Source of the DNA: an uncultured Porphyromonadaceae bacterium
GTDB taxonomy: Bacteria; Bacteroidota; Bacteroidia; Bacteroidales; Muribaculaceae
Direction of reading: 5' to 3'
Assembly (NCBI GenBank): GCA_902461565.1
Contig: CABPYL010000008.1
Span: 1 to 64,000 of the forward strand
DNA length: 64,000 nucleotides
Position 1 is the first letter of the stretch. Each line of letters begins with the position of its first letter. A program made the position numbers and the translations under genes. Below, in pieces: positions 34,464 to 43,422 of this stretch. Below the pieces are notes generated by a model. It was not told where the DNA came from. It saw only the letters and a program-made list of their open reading frames with translations, and searched no databases.

Positions 34464-37084
34464 CGACGCAGTTCAACGAATATTGCTGCGCACAGCAGCA
34501 GGTAGATCAATGTAACGCAGGCGTATGCCACAGCCGATGTGGTGTGGATGGAATCGGGGTCGAACACCATGCTTATGGTGTGGTGTCCGGCGGGAATTGC
34601 CATTGCGCGCAGCAGGTAGTTCACTCGCGCCAGCTGTGCCGGTTGGCCGTCGATGTCGGCCTTCCATCCCCAGGGGAAGTATACCTCGGAGAACACGCCT
34701 ATGCCTCCCGCCGCGGTGGTGGCATGGTAGGTGAGACGGTTGGGCGAGTAGGAGGTAAGGTAGATGGTGTCGCCCGGCGCCATAGAAGGCTCCTGCGGCA
34801 GCGCGTCGGCAAAGCGTCGGTCGGCCACGGCCTGATGGCGCAGGTCGATGCGCCGGGTGTCGAGTGCGGCCATTTCCTCGTCGGCGCTGTTCACCCATGC
34901 TATGCTGTCCACAAACCAGGCGTTGCCCAGTGCGTTGTCGTTGCGCACGACGGGTGTCTGCTGGTCGCCCGTAATCACATAGCGGGCGTTGAGCATATCG
35001 GCCACGGCATATCCGTTGTTCAGCATCGAGGCAATCTGCGCGTACTGCGGGTCGTCGAGCACCGGGTCGCCGGGGAAATATCCGTATTGGATTACAGGCA
35101 TCAGCTTGCGCTGGATAATATCGTCGTAGCGGTTCAGTTTGGCGGCGTGATATCCTCCAAGGGTCTTGTGGAAATACGAGCGGTCGGCCTGCATGAAGCT
35201 GGGGATGTCAAGCACGCGGTAGTGGGCCGCCGTGTCGGCCAGTATGGCCTTGTCGATGGCGTCCGGGGTGAATGTTATCTGGCCGTCGGGAGCGTCGGCG
35301 GGGCCGAACGACGAGTGCGACACATAACGCTTGTCAACGTTATACAGGTCGATAAGAACTACCAGACCCACGCCCGCAAGTGCCATTCCCTGTTTTATTT
35401 TGCCTGCCATGAACAGGGCTATGAAGCCCATGCCGAACAGCAGGAAGAACAGCGAGCGCAGGGCGTCGTTGCGCACCATGCCCAGGCGCAGGGTGCTGAC
35501 GGCCTCGAGATTCGCAGCATTGGACAGCGACAACTGGTAGAGCAACCCCTGTATCTGTTCCTCGGACGCTCCCTGCTGGCGGCCATAATCATAATACTGC
35601 TTCTGGATGCTTTCCAGTGTGGCGCGGTCGGTGTCGGTTACGGGGCTGCCGAAAATGCGCGGCGCCACAAGCGCAAGCACGCACACAAGCGCCGGAACAC
35701 CGAAGCCCACATACAGCGGCGTTCGATATTCGTTCCACGCCTCGCGGCCCTTGTCGAAAATCTGCGCCAGCGCGAGGATGGCAAGCAGAGGTATCGTGAA
35801 TTCCGCTATCACAAGTATGCTTTCTACGGCACGGAACTTGTTGTACAGCGGGAAGTTGTATATCATGAAATCAGTTATTCCCTCGGCGTTGCGTCCCAGC
35901 GCGAGCACTACGGAGAGAACCGTCGCCGCAAGTATGGCCCATTTCAGAGGACCTTTCACGATGAAGCAGCCCACAAGGAAAAGCGCGAACACAAGTATGC
36001 CCACGTAAACCGGCCCGTTCGTCCCCTCGGAATCATTGAAATATTGCGTGAGGAACTGGAGCACAGGAGCGTTGGGCGCGAGTGCGGCGGCATCGTCGAG
36101 CTTGTCGAGCGTCATGTGCGACATCTGCCCTGCCTCGGGCCGTGCGCTGGCGCCACCCTTGATGTTGGGAATCAGCAGCGAGAACATCTCGCTGCGGCCG
36201 TAGCTCCATCCCACAATCTGCTCCTTGGGCATGCCGCCGGTGGGACGTTCGGCAGACGCCGGGGAATCCTGCGTGCCAAGGGGGGTAAGTTCCGACTGCG
36301 AGCGCTTCGTCTCCTTGGCATATTCATATGTGTTGTACAGCGACGGCAGATTGGAGCCGAGGGCAAGAACGCCAGCGCACAGGGCCAGGCCGCTCGCTGC
36401 CAGCCAGCGCTTTACAGTACGTCTGCGGATAGCCTCGATAAGATATGCTATCGCAAGCATACTCATCACCAACCCGAAGTAGTAGGTCATCTGCGGGTGG
36501 TTGGCGTTGAGCTGAAGCATGGCGAAGAACGCCAGCATGGCCGAGCCGACAACATAGCGGCCTCGGTACAGCAGGATAAGACCCGCGATTGTAGGCGGAA
36601 CGTAGGTAAGCGCAAGGAATTTCCATATATGACCCGCGCCTATTATAATGATGAAGTACGACGACAGACCCCACATCATAGAGCCGATAAGGGCATAGTA
36701 CCATCGCAGTTTGAGCACGAACAGCAGTATAAGGAAGCCGAACATCATCATAAACAGCAGGTTCGACGGCGTAGGCAGCCCGAGGCCGTAGACGCTGTTA
36801 AGCCATGTGAACAGGCTGTTCGACGGATACGACGGCGAAATCTGGAACGTGGGCATACCGCCGAACAGCGAGTTTGTCCACAACGCCTTTTCGCCTGTGG
36901 CGGCCTCGTAGGCGGCACCTTCCTGGCCGTTGGCAGCGCCCTGCTGCATGTCGGGTTGCCGGAGGCTGTTGCCTTCGAAATTATCGGGATAGAAGAAAGC
37001 CAGCGACACTATCGCCAGCACAGCCATCGAGAGGAGGAAGCCCCACACCTGCGGCTTTTTGAAAAAATTCTTTACAGTTTCCAT
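34448..37084 (-). CDS. YfhO-family multi-spanning membrane protein
   Basis: An 878-residue integral membrane protein of the YfhO family. The hydrophobic N-terminal two thirds hold about a dozen helices, with the conserved acidic/aromatic loop after the first helix (NSLRQPDMQQG, ... WTNSLFGGMPTFQIS). A large extracytoplasmic C-terminal part (about 590-840) and a final helix follow. In Firmicutes YfhO modifies lipoteichoic acid with sugars (GT-C-like fold); in Bacteroidales the acceptor is not established. It is followed by a short methyltransferase-like gene and has a consensus promoter so close to its ATG that the leader would be about 4 nt. Confidence 0.88.
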   Translation of the reverse strand: METVKNFFKKPQVWGFLLSMAVLAIVSLAFFYPDNFEGNSLRQPDMQQGAANGQEGAAYEAATGEKALWTNSLFGGMPTFQISPSYPSNSLFTWLNSVYGLGLPTPSNLLFMMMFGFLILLFVLKLRWYYALIGSMMWGLSSYFIIIIGAGHIWKFLALTYVPPTIAGLILLYRGRYVVGSAMLAFFAMLQLNANHPQMTYYFGLVMSMLAIAYLIEAIRRRTVKRWLAASGLALCAGVLALGSNLPSLYNTYEYAKETKRSQSELTPLGTQDSPASAERPTGGMPKEQIVGWSYGRSEMFSLLIPNIKGGASARPEAGQMSHMTLDKLDDAAALAPNAPVLQFLTQYFNDSEGTNGPVYVGILVFALFLVGCFIVKGPLKWAILAATVLSVVLALGRNAEGITDFMIYNFPLYNKFRAVESILVIAEFTIPLLAILALAQIFDKGREAWNEYRTPLYVGFGVPALVCVLALVAPRIFGSPVTDTDRATLESIQKQYYDYGRQQGASEEQIQGLLYQLSLSNAANLEAVSTLRLGMVRNDALRSLFFLLFGMGFIALFMAGKIKQGMALAGVGLVVLIDLYNVDKRYVSHSSFGPADAPDGQITFTPDAIDKAILADTAAHYRVLDIPSFMQADRSYFHKTLGGYHAAKLNRYDDIIQRKLMPVIQYGYFPGDPVLDDPQYAQIASMLNNGYAVADMLNARYVITGDQQTPVVRNDNALGNAWFVDSIAWVNSADEEMAALDTRRIDLRHQAVADRRFADALPQEPSMAPGDTIYLTSYSPNRLTYHATTAAGGIGVFSEVYFPWGWKADIDGQPAQLARVNYLLRAMAIPAGHHTISMVFDPDSIHTTSAVAYACVTLIYLLLCAAIFVELRRCRVF

Positions 37085-37091
37085 TTGACCC

Positions 37092-37122
37092 CAAAATTAC
37101 AAAAATTCCTTCAAACGTCAAA
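37092..37122 (-). promoter_or_regulatory. Promoter of yfhO, almost leaderless
   Basis: On the minus strand TTTG (37122-37119), 19 nt, then TAATTTTG (37099-37092): both boxes and the spacing match consensus. The G of the -7 box is 8 bases from the A of the ATG at 37084, leaving only about 4 nt of leader. Confidence 0.75.
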
Positions 37123-37216
37123 AGGCTTTTTCGGGGTTATCAGCGGTCTTCGACCGTCTCGGCTTACCTCCGGCAAGCCGTGCGGAGACAGATTATCCGG
37201 TGAATGTATTCAATTT

Positions 37217-38143
37217 CTATTTGCGCCCCAAAAACTTTGCCACGAATATAATCATCTTTGCCGGAAGGAGCCACTTGCGCGCACTGCCGGGTAAAGCGGC
37301 CTCCGGAGGCAGAGTGCGCCCTATTTCTATGGCACGACGGCGGCGCTTGAGCCACCGGCATACGTACAGCAGCTTGTCGCGGGACGAGAGAGAGCTGTAT
37401 TCCAGCGTCATGGCCGCCGCTATGGTGGCGCCTACGGGGTTGTCATTCAAAAGTTTGCGGATACGCATCGAGAGACCGTCGGGCTGATATTCACATATAT
37501 AAATAGGATCATTGGTAAAGCGGGCCTTGTACTCGCGCCCCATCGGCATCCACACAACACCTTCACTGATAAATTTCTCTCCTTCTATTTCTGGAAAAGG
37601 GAAACGCCGCATAATATCCGTACGATACACCTCGGCGCGGTCTCCCATAATCTTGAGCGTATTGCGGTAATAATCCACCGTTGTATCAAGATGGTCGCAG
37701 TCTAACTGACGTTTTGAAGCTCCTCCGACAAATTTCTCTCCCGAATCTTTGCCATCGAAAGTAATTTTGCGACCTACAAAGCCCATCATGTCCGGACGGT
37801 CCTTGATTTCGTCGGTTCGACGGCGCACTGTAGCCACAGCATCGTCGGCAAGAATATCATCGCTGTCCAGAATAATGAACCAAGGTGCTCGCGCCATGCG
37901 TACGCCTCGGTTTACGGCACGGTGCTTGCCCCCGTTTTCCTGCCTCACTACCACAATGGGGAAAGAACCGTCGTGATTTACCACGATATCGTCCAATGCG
38001 GCATCCGTAGCACCGTCGTCGGTGGAACCGTCGTTCACAACAAGCCATTCGAAGTCCTTGTCGGTCTGTCGTAACAAACTCTGATAGGTACGCCTTATCA
38101 GGTCGGCGCGGTTATAAACGGGAGTAAAGACAGTAAGAAGCAT
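37217..38143 (-). CDS. Family 2 glycosyltransferase
   Basis: A 308-residue GT-A enzyme. The N-terminus LLTVFTPVYNRADLIRRTYQSL and WLVVNDGSTDDGATD form the nucleotide-sugar pocket, and WFIILDSDDILADDA carries the metal-binding DxD. The C-terminal quarter is basic and amphipathic (RWLKRRRRAIEIGRTLPPE), suited to membrane association. It lies alone between yfhO and the CorC/HlyC gene, with gaps of 132 and 117 bases, so its pathway is not evident; lipid or capsule glycosylation is plausible. The ATG at 38143 begins the GT domain directly. Confidence 0.9.
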   Translation of the reverse strand: MLLTVFTPVYNRADLIRRTYQSLLRQTDKDFEWLVVNDGSTDDGATDAALDDIVVNHDGSFPIVVVRQENGGKHRAVNRGVRMARAPWFIILDSDDILADDAVATVRRRTDEIKDRPDMMGFVGRKITFDGKDSGEKFVGGASKRQLDCDHLDTTVDYYRNTLKIMGDRAEVYRTDIMRRFPFPEIEGEKFISEGVVWMPMGREYKARFTNDPIYICEYQPDGLSMRIRKLLNDNPVGATIAAAMTLEYSSLSSRDKLLYVCRWLKRRRRAIEIGRTLPPEAALPGSARKWLLPAKMIIFVAKFLGRK

Positions 38144-38260
38144 ATTTCGATACTTATCTATAGATATAACCGCGCACATGTCGTTTTATTGCCCTGCCGC
38201 TCCAAAATAGCTGAGGAGAAATACTTGGTTATGTATTTTTCTTTGCCGCCTCCGCTCCGC

Positions 38261-39550
38261 TTATAATGTGTCGGAGGCGGTGCGGGAAACGCGGATAAGC
38301 TCGATACGGTTGGCGGCTTTTTTGAGTATGTCGAAACGGTAAGGTTCTGCTTCTACGCTCTCGCCCTGGGCAGGGATAGTGCCCGTGAAGTGGAGGATAT
38401 ATCCGGCGATGGTCTGGTAGCTGTCGTCCTCGGGGAGTTCGAGGCCGAAGCGCTCGTTTATCTCGGCGATTTCGCAGCGCCCCGAGAACTCATATATTCC
38501 CTGCTCTATCTCGCGCATTGTCAGTTTGGATTTGTCGTGCTCATCCTCGATGTTTCCGCAGATTTCTTCCATAAGGTCTTCCAGGGTGAGCATTCCGGCA
38601 GTGCCGCCGAATTCGTCCACGACAATTGCGATGGAGCGTTTCTGCTGAAGCAGGCGACGCATCATAACGTTGGCAAGGAGGTTCTCGGGAGTATAGAGAA
38701 CGGGTTTGATGTGTTCTTTCCAGTCTGTTTCGGGGTTGAACAGCTCGCTGACGTGGATATAGCCCAGGATTGTGTCGATGTCCTGGCGGTATACAATCAC
38801 CTTGCTGCGGCCGGTGCCTACAAAGAGCTCCACAAGCTGCTCGCGAGTGCCCGTTTCTATGTTCACGGCAACTATCTCGTTGCGGGGAATCATGCAGTCG
38901 CGCACGTGTGTGGACGAGAAATCCAGTGCGTTGCGGAAAATCTTTACTTCGTGCTCCACGGTCTGCTTCTGTTCCTCGAGGTCGTCGATGGATTCCTCGA
39001 GGTAGTCGTTTAGGTCGCCTATGGAAATAAGGTGCAGTTTCTTTGTCTCGCCCTTGAATCCGACCATGCGCATTAGCACCCGCGACAGCCACGACGAGAA
39101 TGCGGATATGGGGTAGAGGATTATGTAGATAACGTACAGGGGTACCGCCATATACTTGAAAGAGCTGTTGGGGTTTATGCCGAATATGGTCTTGGGAAGA
39201 AACTCACCGGCAAGCAGGATTATGCAGGTGGATATTATAGTCTGTACCAGAAGCACCATTCCCTCCGAGCTGAATATGGTGTGCAGCCACGGCTCCATAA
39301 GTGTCGCGGCGCCCATGCCGTATATAACGAGCACGATGTTGTTTCCCACCAGGAGTGTGGAGATGAAAATCTCGGAGTTGGAGTAGAAGCGCTTGAGCAG
39401 GCGCGCGAGTATGCCTCCGCGGCTCACGTCCAGCTCCACGCGTACGCGGTCGCTGGTAACGTAGGCCATTTCTATGCCCGAGAAAAAGGCGGAGAATATA
39501 AGTGCTACAATGGTTATGGTTATCCAGGTGTCCGGGCTTGTGGGGTTCAT
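38261..39550 (-). CDS. CorC/HlyC family protein with CNNM (DUF21) membrane domain and CBS pair
   Basis: A 429-residue protein: N-terminal DUF21/CNNM transmembrane domain (about 1-185), two CBS domains (about 205-330, beginning HVRDCMIPRNEIVAV and including VDEFGGTAGMLTLEDLMEEI) and a C-terminal CorC_HlyC transporter-associated domain (about 345-425, ending around GIYEFSGRCEIAEIN...ILKKAANRIELIRV). Members are linked to magnesium or cobalt efflux; in Bacteroidetes a related protein is the gliding protein GldE, and I cannot exclude that name. It overlaps lptC by 4 bases (stop of lptC at 39547). Confidence 0.88.
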   Translation of the reverse strand: MNPTSPDTWITITIVALIFSAFFSGIEMAYVTSDRVRVELDVSRGGILARLLKRFYSNSEIFISTLLVGNNIVLVIYGMGAATLMEPWLHTIFSSEGMVLLVQTIISTCIILLAGEFLPKTIFGINPNSSFKYMAVPLYVIYIILYPISAFSSWLSRVLMRMVGFKGETKKLHLISIGDLNDYLEESIDDLEEQKQTVEHEVKIFRNALDFSSTHVRDCMIPRNEIVAVNIETGTREQLVELFVGTGRSKVIVYRQDIDTILGYIHVSELFNPETDWKEHIKPVLYTPENLLANVMMRRLLQQKRSIAIVVDEFGGTAGMLTLEDLMEEICGNIEDEHDKSKLTMREIEQGIYEFSGRCEIAEINERFGLELPEDDSYQTIAGYILHFTGTIPAQGESVEAEPYRFDILKKAANRIELIRVSRTASDTL

Positions 39551-40284
39551 CTTGTTGTTTTTTTAACGGTGGCGATTGTTTTGGGTTTCTGTGGTTCGGC
39601 GGAAGCCGGCGCGGCGTCCATATCTACGGCCTTTAAGGCGTCGGCATCAGGCTTCTGGGGTGGCGCCGGGTTTTTATCGGGCACAGCTGTTTCTGCCGCC
39701 GGTGCGGCGGATGAATCGCGGCGGCCGCCGGGCAGGCTGTTGGCAGGAAGTATGGCAGTGGGGCGGTGAACGGTGTAGTAGAGCATGCTCTGGTCGGATT
39801 CCATGCCGTAGCCTTCGATAATCCTGTCGGTTCGGACAATGTGGATAAAGGAGTCGGTGTATATCTTGCGCGAGTTCTGGTCCCAGAACAGCTGGTGTGT
39901 GAGGAAGCTGTCGGCCTGCGTGTTTACCATCACAACGTTTCCGTCGAGCTGCCACAGGCGTCGGCGCGAGAAATATATTGCGGAATCGCAGCGAACGTTT
40001 GCCTTGGGGTTCATCTCCAGATCGTATTGTTCCAGCTCAAGGCCGGCAGGGAAGCGCCAGAAGGGATCGTCGGCATCCTCGAACATCAGCCACACGGGAG
40101 CCTGCATGTGGTAGCGGGTATAGCCGGAGTCGCTGATAAGGGTGTTTACGTCGGTGGTGGACATTGTTGGTGTAACGTCGCCGGGCCCGGCGTTTGGCAC
40201 ATAGCGTTTCACCTCCTCGCGGCAGGAAACGAAAACAGCCGCTGTCAGTGCTGCGATAAGCGCCGACAGTGGCAGACGGCGCAT
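39547..40284 (-). CDS. lptC: LPS export ABC transporter periplasmic protein LptC, with Pro/Ala-rich tail
   Basis: A 245-residue envelope protein that would carry LPS between the LptBFG complex and LptA. The N-terminus ALTAAVFVSC is a lipobox, so this LptC is likely a lipoprotein rather than a bitopic protein. The beta-jellyroll occupies about 55-190, with PKANVRCDSAIYFSRRRLWQLDGNVVMVN and EGYGMESDQSM typical of the OstA/LptC fold. About 55 residues rich in Ala, Pro and Lys follow (from GGRRDSSAAPAAE), which LptC usually lacks. The ATG at 40284 gives the lipobox N-terminus. The gene is between the OMP and CorC genes. Confidence 0.82.
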   Translation of the reverse strand: MRRLPLSALIAALTAAVFVSCREEVKRYVPNAGPGDVTPTMSTTDVNTLISDSGYTRYHMQAPVWLMFEDADDPFWRFPAGLELEQYDLEMNPKANVRCDSAIYFSRRRLWQLDGNVVMVNTQADSFLTHQLFWDQNSRKIYTDSFIHIVRTDRIIEGYGMESDQSMLYYTVHRPTAILPANSLPGGRRDSSAAPAAETAVPDKNPAPPQKPDADALKAVDMDAAPASAEPQKPKTIATVKKTTR

Positions 40285-40310
40285 GTGTGAGCGCCGGCGC
40301 AGAGGACTGT

Positions 40311-41567
40311 TTAGTAGATTTTGCTCTGACGGAACCACATCTCGTTGAAGTTAATGCCAATCGTGATGTTGAAGTAGTCTTCCTTGATAAGCGGGTTGGG
40401 GTTGGCCTGACGGCGTACCCATTCGAAACCGAGGTTAACAGTGGTTTTGAGCGTGGGCACGGGGAAGCCCACACCTGCGGTGAGCGAATACTGGCGCAGG
40501 CGGTTGCCCTGAAGCTCGAGATAATCGTCGCTCCAGTAGCCGCCGATGCGGTAGCATGTGCGCTTGAAGTAGCCGCCGCGGAAGTTGGGCGTGTACTGCA
40601 GACCGGCGGCTATCTTTGTGCGGTCGCGGTATTTCTGCAGAGGCGTTTCGCCGGCAAAGTCGGCGTATTTGGCCTTGGACCAGGGCTGGAAGGTGTAGTC
40701 AAGTTCCATCATCCAGCGGCGGTTGATATCGAAGTTTATGCCGGCGCCCCATGTCTCGGGCAGAGAGTAGTTGTTTTTTAGGGAGTGCTCGTATGTAACC
40801 TCGGGCACGGCGTCCTTCTCGTTGTCGTAGCGTATCTGGCGCACATGGCCCAGAAGTGTCTTGCCCGGGCTGTACGTGAGACCAAGCGTGAGGCGGTTGG
40901 CGGCGATGGGGAGGGAGTACTGTGCGCCGAAGAGCAGGCGGTAGTCGCGCACCTCGAACTGTTTCTGGAACACCGAGCTCTGTCCGGTGGTGAGGGTGGC
41001 GTATGTCTCGTTCAGCAGTGTGCCGAACAGGTACGAGATGTTTGCGCCGATGGTGAGGCCTTTCATGGGCCTGCCGGCAACGCCGAGGTAGAGTTCGCTG
41101 AGCGTACCGTTGCCCTGGCGGGAGTCGATGCCGTTGTCAATCTTATTGCCGAAGGAGTAGCCCACCGACGAGAAAGGCACCAGACCTGCCGAGGCTCCCA
41201 TATAGCGGCCGATTGGCACCTGCATGGTAACATAGTCGAGACCGCCGCCGAAATTCTTGTCGCTGACATTGGTTCCGTCGCTCTGGGCTTCTTTCTGCCA
41301 TACGGCCGAAAGGTCGATGCCCATATCGAAAAGGAAGGTGAGTGAGTCGATCGAAGCGTACGACGCTGGGTTCATGGCGTTGATTTGCCTGCCGGAGTTC
41401 ATGGCGTAGCCGATGCCGCCCATAGAGCGCTGGGTGGATGTGGCGTGGTCGCGAAGTATGCCGAGGCCATACGCTGAATACGGAGTCATTATACCGTTCT
41501 GGGCAACAGCGAACTGTACTGCTGCGGCAATCAGAACCAAAATGGCTGTAAACCTTCTATTTTTCAT
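40311..41567 (-). CDS. Outer-membrane beta-barrel protein, function unknown
   Basis: A 418-residue exported protein with a signal peptide (MKNRRFTAILVLIAAAVQFAVAQ). The mature N-terminus YSAYGLGILRDHATSTQRSMGGIGYAM and NPASYASIDSLTFLFDMG resemble FadL-like small-molecule porins of Bacteroidetes, and strong strand alternation continues to the end. It sits between coaX and lptC. The gene order coaX-OMP-lptC-CorC looks conserved from memory of Bacteroides genomes; there a TPR gene often lies in the same cluster, and it is absent here. The ATG at 41567 gives the signal peptide and is preferred over 41705. Confidence 0.8.
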   Translation of the reverse strand: MKNRRFTAILVLIAAAVQFAVAQNGIMTPYSAYGLGILRDHATSTQRSMGGIGYAMNSGRQINAMNPASYASIDSLTFLFDMGIDLSAVWQKEAQSDGTNVSDKNFGGGLDYVTMQVPIGRYMGASAGLVPFSSVGYSFGNKIDNGIDSRQGNGTLSELYLGVAGRPMKGLTIGANISYLFGTLLNETYATLTTGQSSVFQKQFEVRDYRLLFGAQYSLPIAANRLTLGLTYSPGKTLLGHVRQIRYDNEKDAVPEVTYEHSLKNNYSLPETWGAGINFDINRRWMMELDYTFQPWSKAKYADFAGETPLQKYRDRTKIAAGLQYTPNFRGGYFKRTCYRIGGYWSDDYLELQGNRLRQYSLTAGVGFPVPTLKTTVNLGFEWVRRQANPNPLIKEDYFNITIGINFNEMWFRQSKIY

Positions 41568-42315
41568 TTTTGATAATGCTGAAAAGACCCTTGTGGACAA
41601 GATTGGGGTCGTGGATATAGTCGAATGTGAGAATGTTTTCGTTGACAAGAAGCTCGGCAGAGCCTCCGGTGAGGACGGCGATGCTTTCTTTCCCTGCGGC
41701 TGCATGGTAGTAGGCCAGTTCGGCGGCTACGCCGCGTACTGCGCCGCTACGCATGGCTTCGGCGGTGGTGCGCCCCCACACCGGGATATCGCCTCCTTCT
41801 ACCGATACGGCTGGCAGGGCGTCGGTGAATGCCGCAAGGGCTCGAAGGCGAAGGTCGATGCCCGGAGCGATGTTGCCGCCGAGATAGCGGCCTCCGGGGG
41901 CGACATAGTCGTATGTTACCGCCGTACCAATGTCCGACACCAGAATCGGGCGCTTGCGTCCGGCAACCTCTATCGCGCCGAGTGCGGCGGCAAGGCGGTC
42001 GGCGCCGAGTGTCTGCGGAGTAAGGTAGGCCACTTCTATGCCCGTAGCCGTTGTGGAATGCAGTTCCACAACCTTGTCGGCGAGACCTGCAAGAGATGCC
42101 TCGTCCTCGGCATGGTCGGAAGCCACGACGGTGCACCATGCTATCGCGGCGATGGTGTCGCCCTCCTTCATGTACCGGTGTCTCACTTCATCGACAAGGT
42201 CGCCGGCCGGCTGGTCGTCGTCGCACTTCAGAATGTCGATAAGCGTGCCGTCCTCCGCCCAGACGGCGGCTTTGACGGCAGTGTTACCTCGGTCGATGGT
42301 GAGTTTCAATCGCAT
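41557..42315 (-). CDS. coaX: Type III pantothenate kinase
   Basis: Phosphorylates pantothenate, the first step of coenzyme A synthesis. The 252-residue protein of the ASKHA/BadF-like fold has TIDRGNTAVKAAVW (DxGNT phosphate loop), the LGADRLAAALGAI motif, VSDIGTAVTYDYV and GGNIAPGIDLRLRAL. The ATG at 42315 is preferred to a TTG 9 bases upstream. It overlaps the OMP gene by 11 bases. TAATTTTG at 42329-42322 would leave a leader of about 3 nt; no -33 box was found, so that element is tentative. Confidence 0.94.
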   Translation of the reverse strand: MRLKLTIDRGNTAVKAAVWAEDGTLIDILKCDDDQPAGDLVDEVRHRYMKEGDTIAAIAWCTVVASDHAEDEASLAGLADKVVELHSTTATGIEVAYLTPQTLGADRLAAALGAIEVAGRKRPILVSDIGTAVTYDYVAPGGRYLGGNIAPGIDLRLRALAAFTDALPAVSVEGGDIPVWGRTTAEAMRSGAVRGVAAELAYYHAAAGKESIAVLTGGSAELLVNENILTFDYIHDPNLVHKGLFSIIKNEK

Positions 42316-42378
42316 AATTGGCAAAATTAGTAAAACATAGCCATTCGGCTACTATTTCTCTAATTATTTAATGTTAAA

Positions 42379-43422
42379 TCAGTCTGCTCCGTCGGTTTTG
42401 CGGCGTTCGGGAGCCTCGTGGCGCAGGCGGTAGTTGTTACGTAGCTCCTCGAAACTTCCGGGGGCAGCTTTCAGCGCCGCAGTGTCTGCAACTGGGTCAT
42501 AACTGTCCATTACCCCGCGGATAGAGACGTTTCGCGCCGGCGCCGGCGGCAGCGGCATGTCAATGGTTACGCGCGGCAGCATAAAGAAGGTAGTCATGGC
42601 ATCCATCGCTACCTGCGAGGCTCGTATTTTACCCTCCTGCGAGTAGCCGGCGATGTGCGGCGTGGCTATGGCAGCGATATCAAGCAGTTCCTGATCTATT
42701 GCGGGCTCGTTTTCCCAGCAGTCGATAATCAGCGGGCCTATATAGCCTTTTTTCTTTGCGTCTAACAGTGCGGCGGTGTCGATAACCGGGCCACGCGCGC
42801 TATTTATTATGATAGGCGCGCGCCGCAGTCTGGCAAAGAAAGCGGCGTCGGCCAAATGATATGTCGCGTCCTCTCCTTCCTTTGTCAGCGGGGTGTGGAA
42901 GGTAATGATATCGGCCTCACGGGCTACAGTGTCAAGATCGGCCCACAGGTCGCCGCCTTCGGTCCGTTGGCGCGGAGGGTCGTAGCGCAACACGCGCATA
43001 CCCAGGCTTTCGGCCCACTGGCATACAATGCTGCCAACATGTCCTACGCCTACTACAGCGATAGTGAGGTCGCTCAGACGGCGGTTGATCACGTGCATCA
43101 GCGATGCGAACACATACTGTGCCACGGCCGGAGCGTTGCACCCGGGCGCGTTTACAACCGTGATTCCGCGCGACGCACAGTAGGCCTTGTCTATATGGTC
43201 GGTGCCGATAGTAGCCGTGGCGATTATTTTACATTCCGATTTGTCCAGCAGGGCGGCATCGCACTTTGTGCGGGTACGTATCACCAGTGCGTCGGTGTCC
43301 CGGACGGACTTCGGTGTTATTTCATCCGGGGCAAGGTAGCGCACGTTGGCGTATGGATCCAGCAGACCTTTTACGTAGGGAATGTTCTTCTCTATTATTA
43401 TTCTTATATAATTGTTTGGCAT
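42379..43422 (-). CDS. pdxB: 4-phosphoerythronate dehydrogenase PdxB
   Basis: Oxidises 4-phospho-D-erythronate in the DXP-dependent vitamin B6 pathway. The 347-residue 2-hydroxyacid dehydrogenase has the Rossmann GxGxxG in VVGVGHVGSIV, the catalytic Arg in INSARGPVID, Glu in DCWENEPAID and His in ATPHIAGYS. The start overlaps the stop of the membrane-protein gene by 19 bases. It is the last gene of the THUMP-methyltransferase/purD operon. A different 2-hydroxyacid dehydrogenase such as SerA or GhrB is possible, but the HIAGYS motif and length fit PdxB. Confidence 0.92.
   Translation of the reverse strand: MPNNYIRIIIEKNIPYVKGLLDPYANVRYLAPDEITPKSVRDTDALVIRTRTKCDAALLDKSECKIIATATIGTDHIDKAYCASRGITVVNAPGCNAPAVAQYVFASLMHVINRRLSDLTIAVVGVGHVGSIVCQWAESLGMRVLRYDPPRQRTEGGDLWADLDTVAREADIITFHTPLTKEGEDATYHLADAAFFARLRRAPIIINSARGPVIDTAALLDAKKKGYIGPLIIDCWENEPAIDQELLDIAAIATPHIAGYSQEGKIRASQVAMDAMTTFFMLPRVTIDMPLPPAPARNVSIRGVMDSYDPVADTAALKAAPGSFEELRNNYRLRHEAPERRKTDGAD

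Noticed and set aside
34544..37294. A 916-residue open frame on the plus strand opposite yfhO
   Set aside because: It is exactly antisense to a well-supported YfhO gene, has low-complexity His/Arg-rich sequence without a recognisable domain, and is explained by codon bias in GC-rich DNA.
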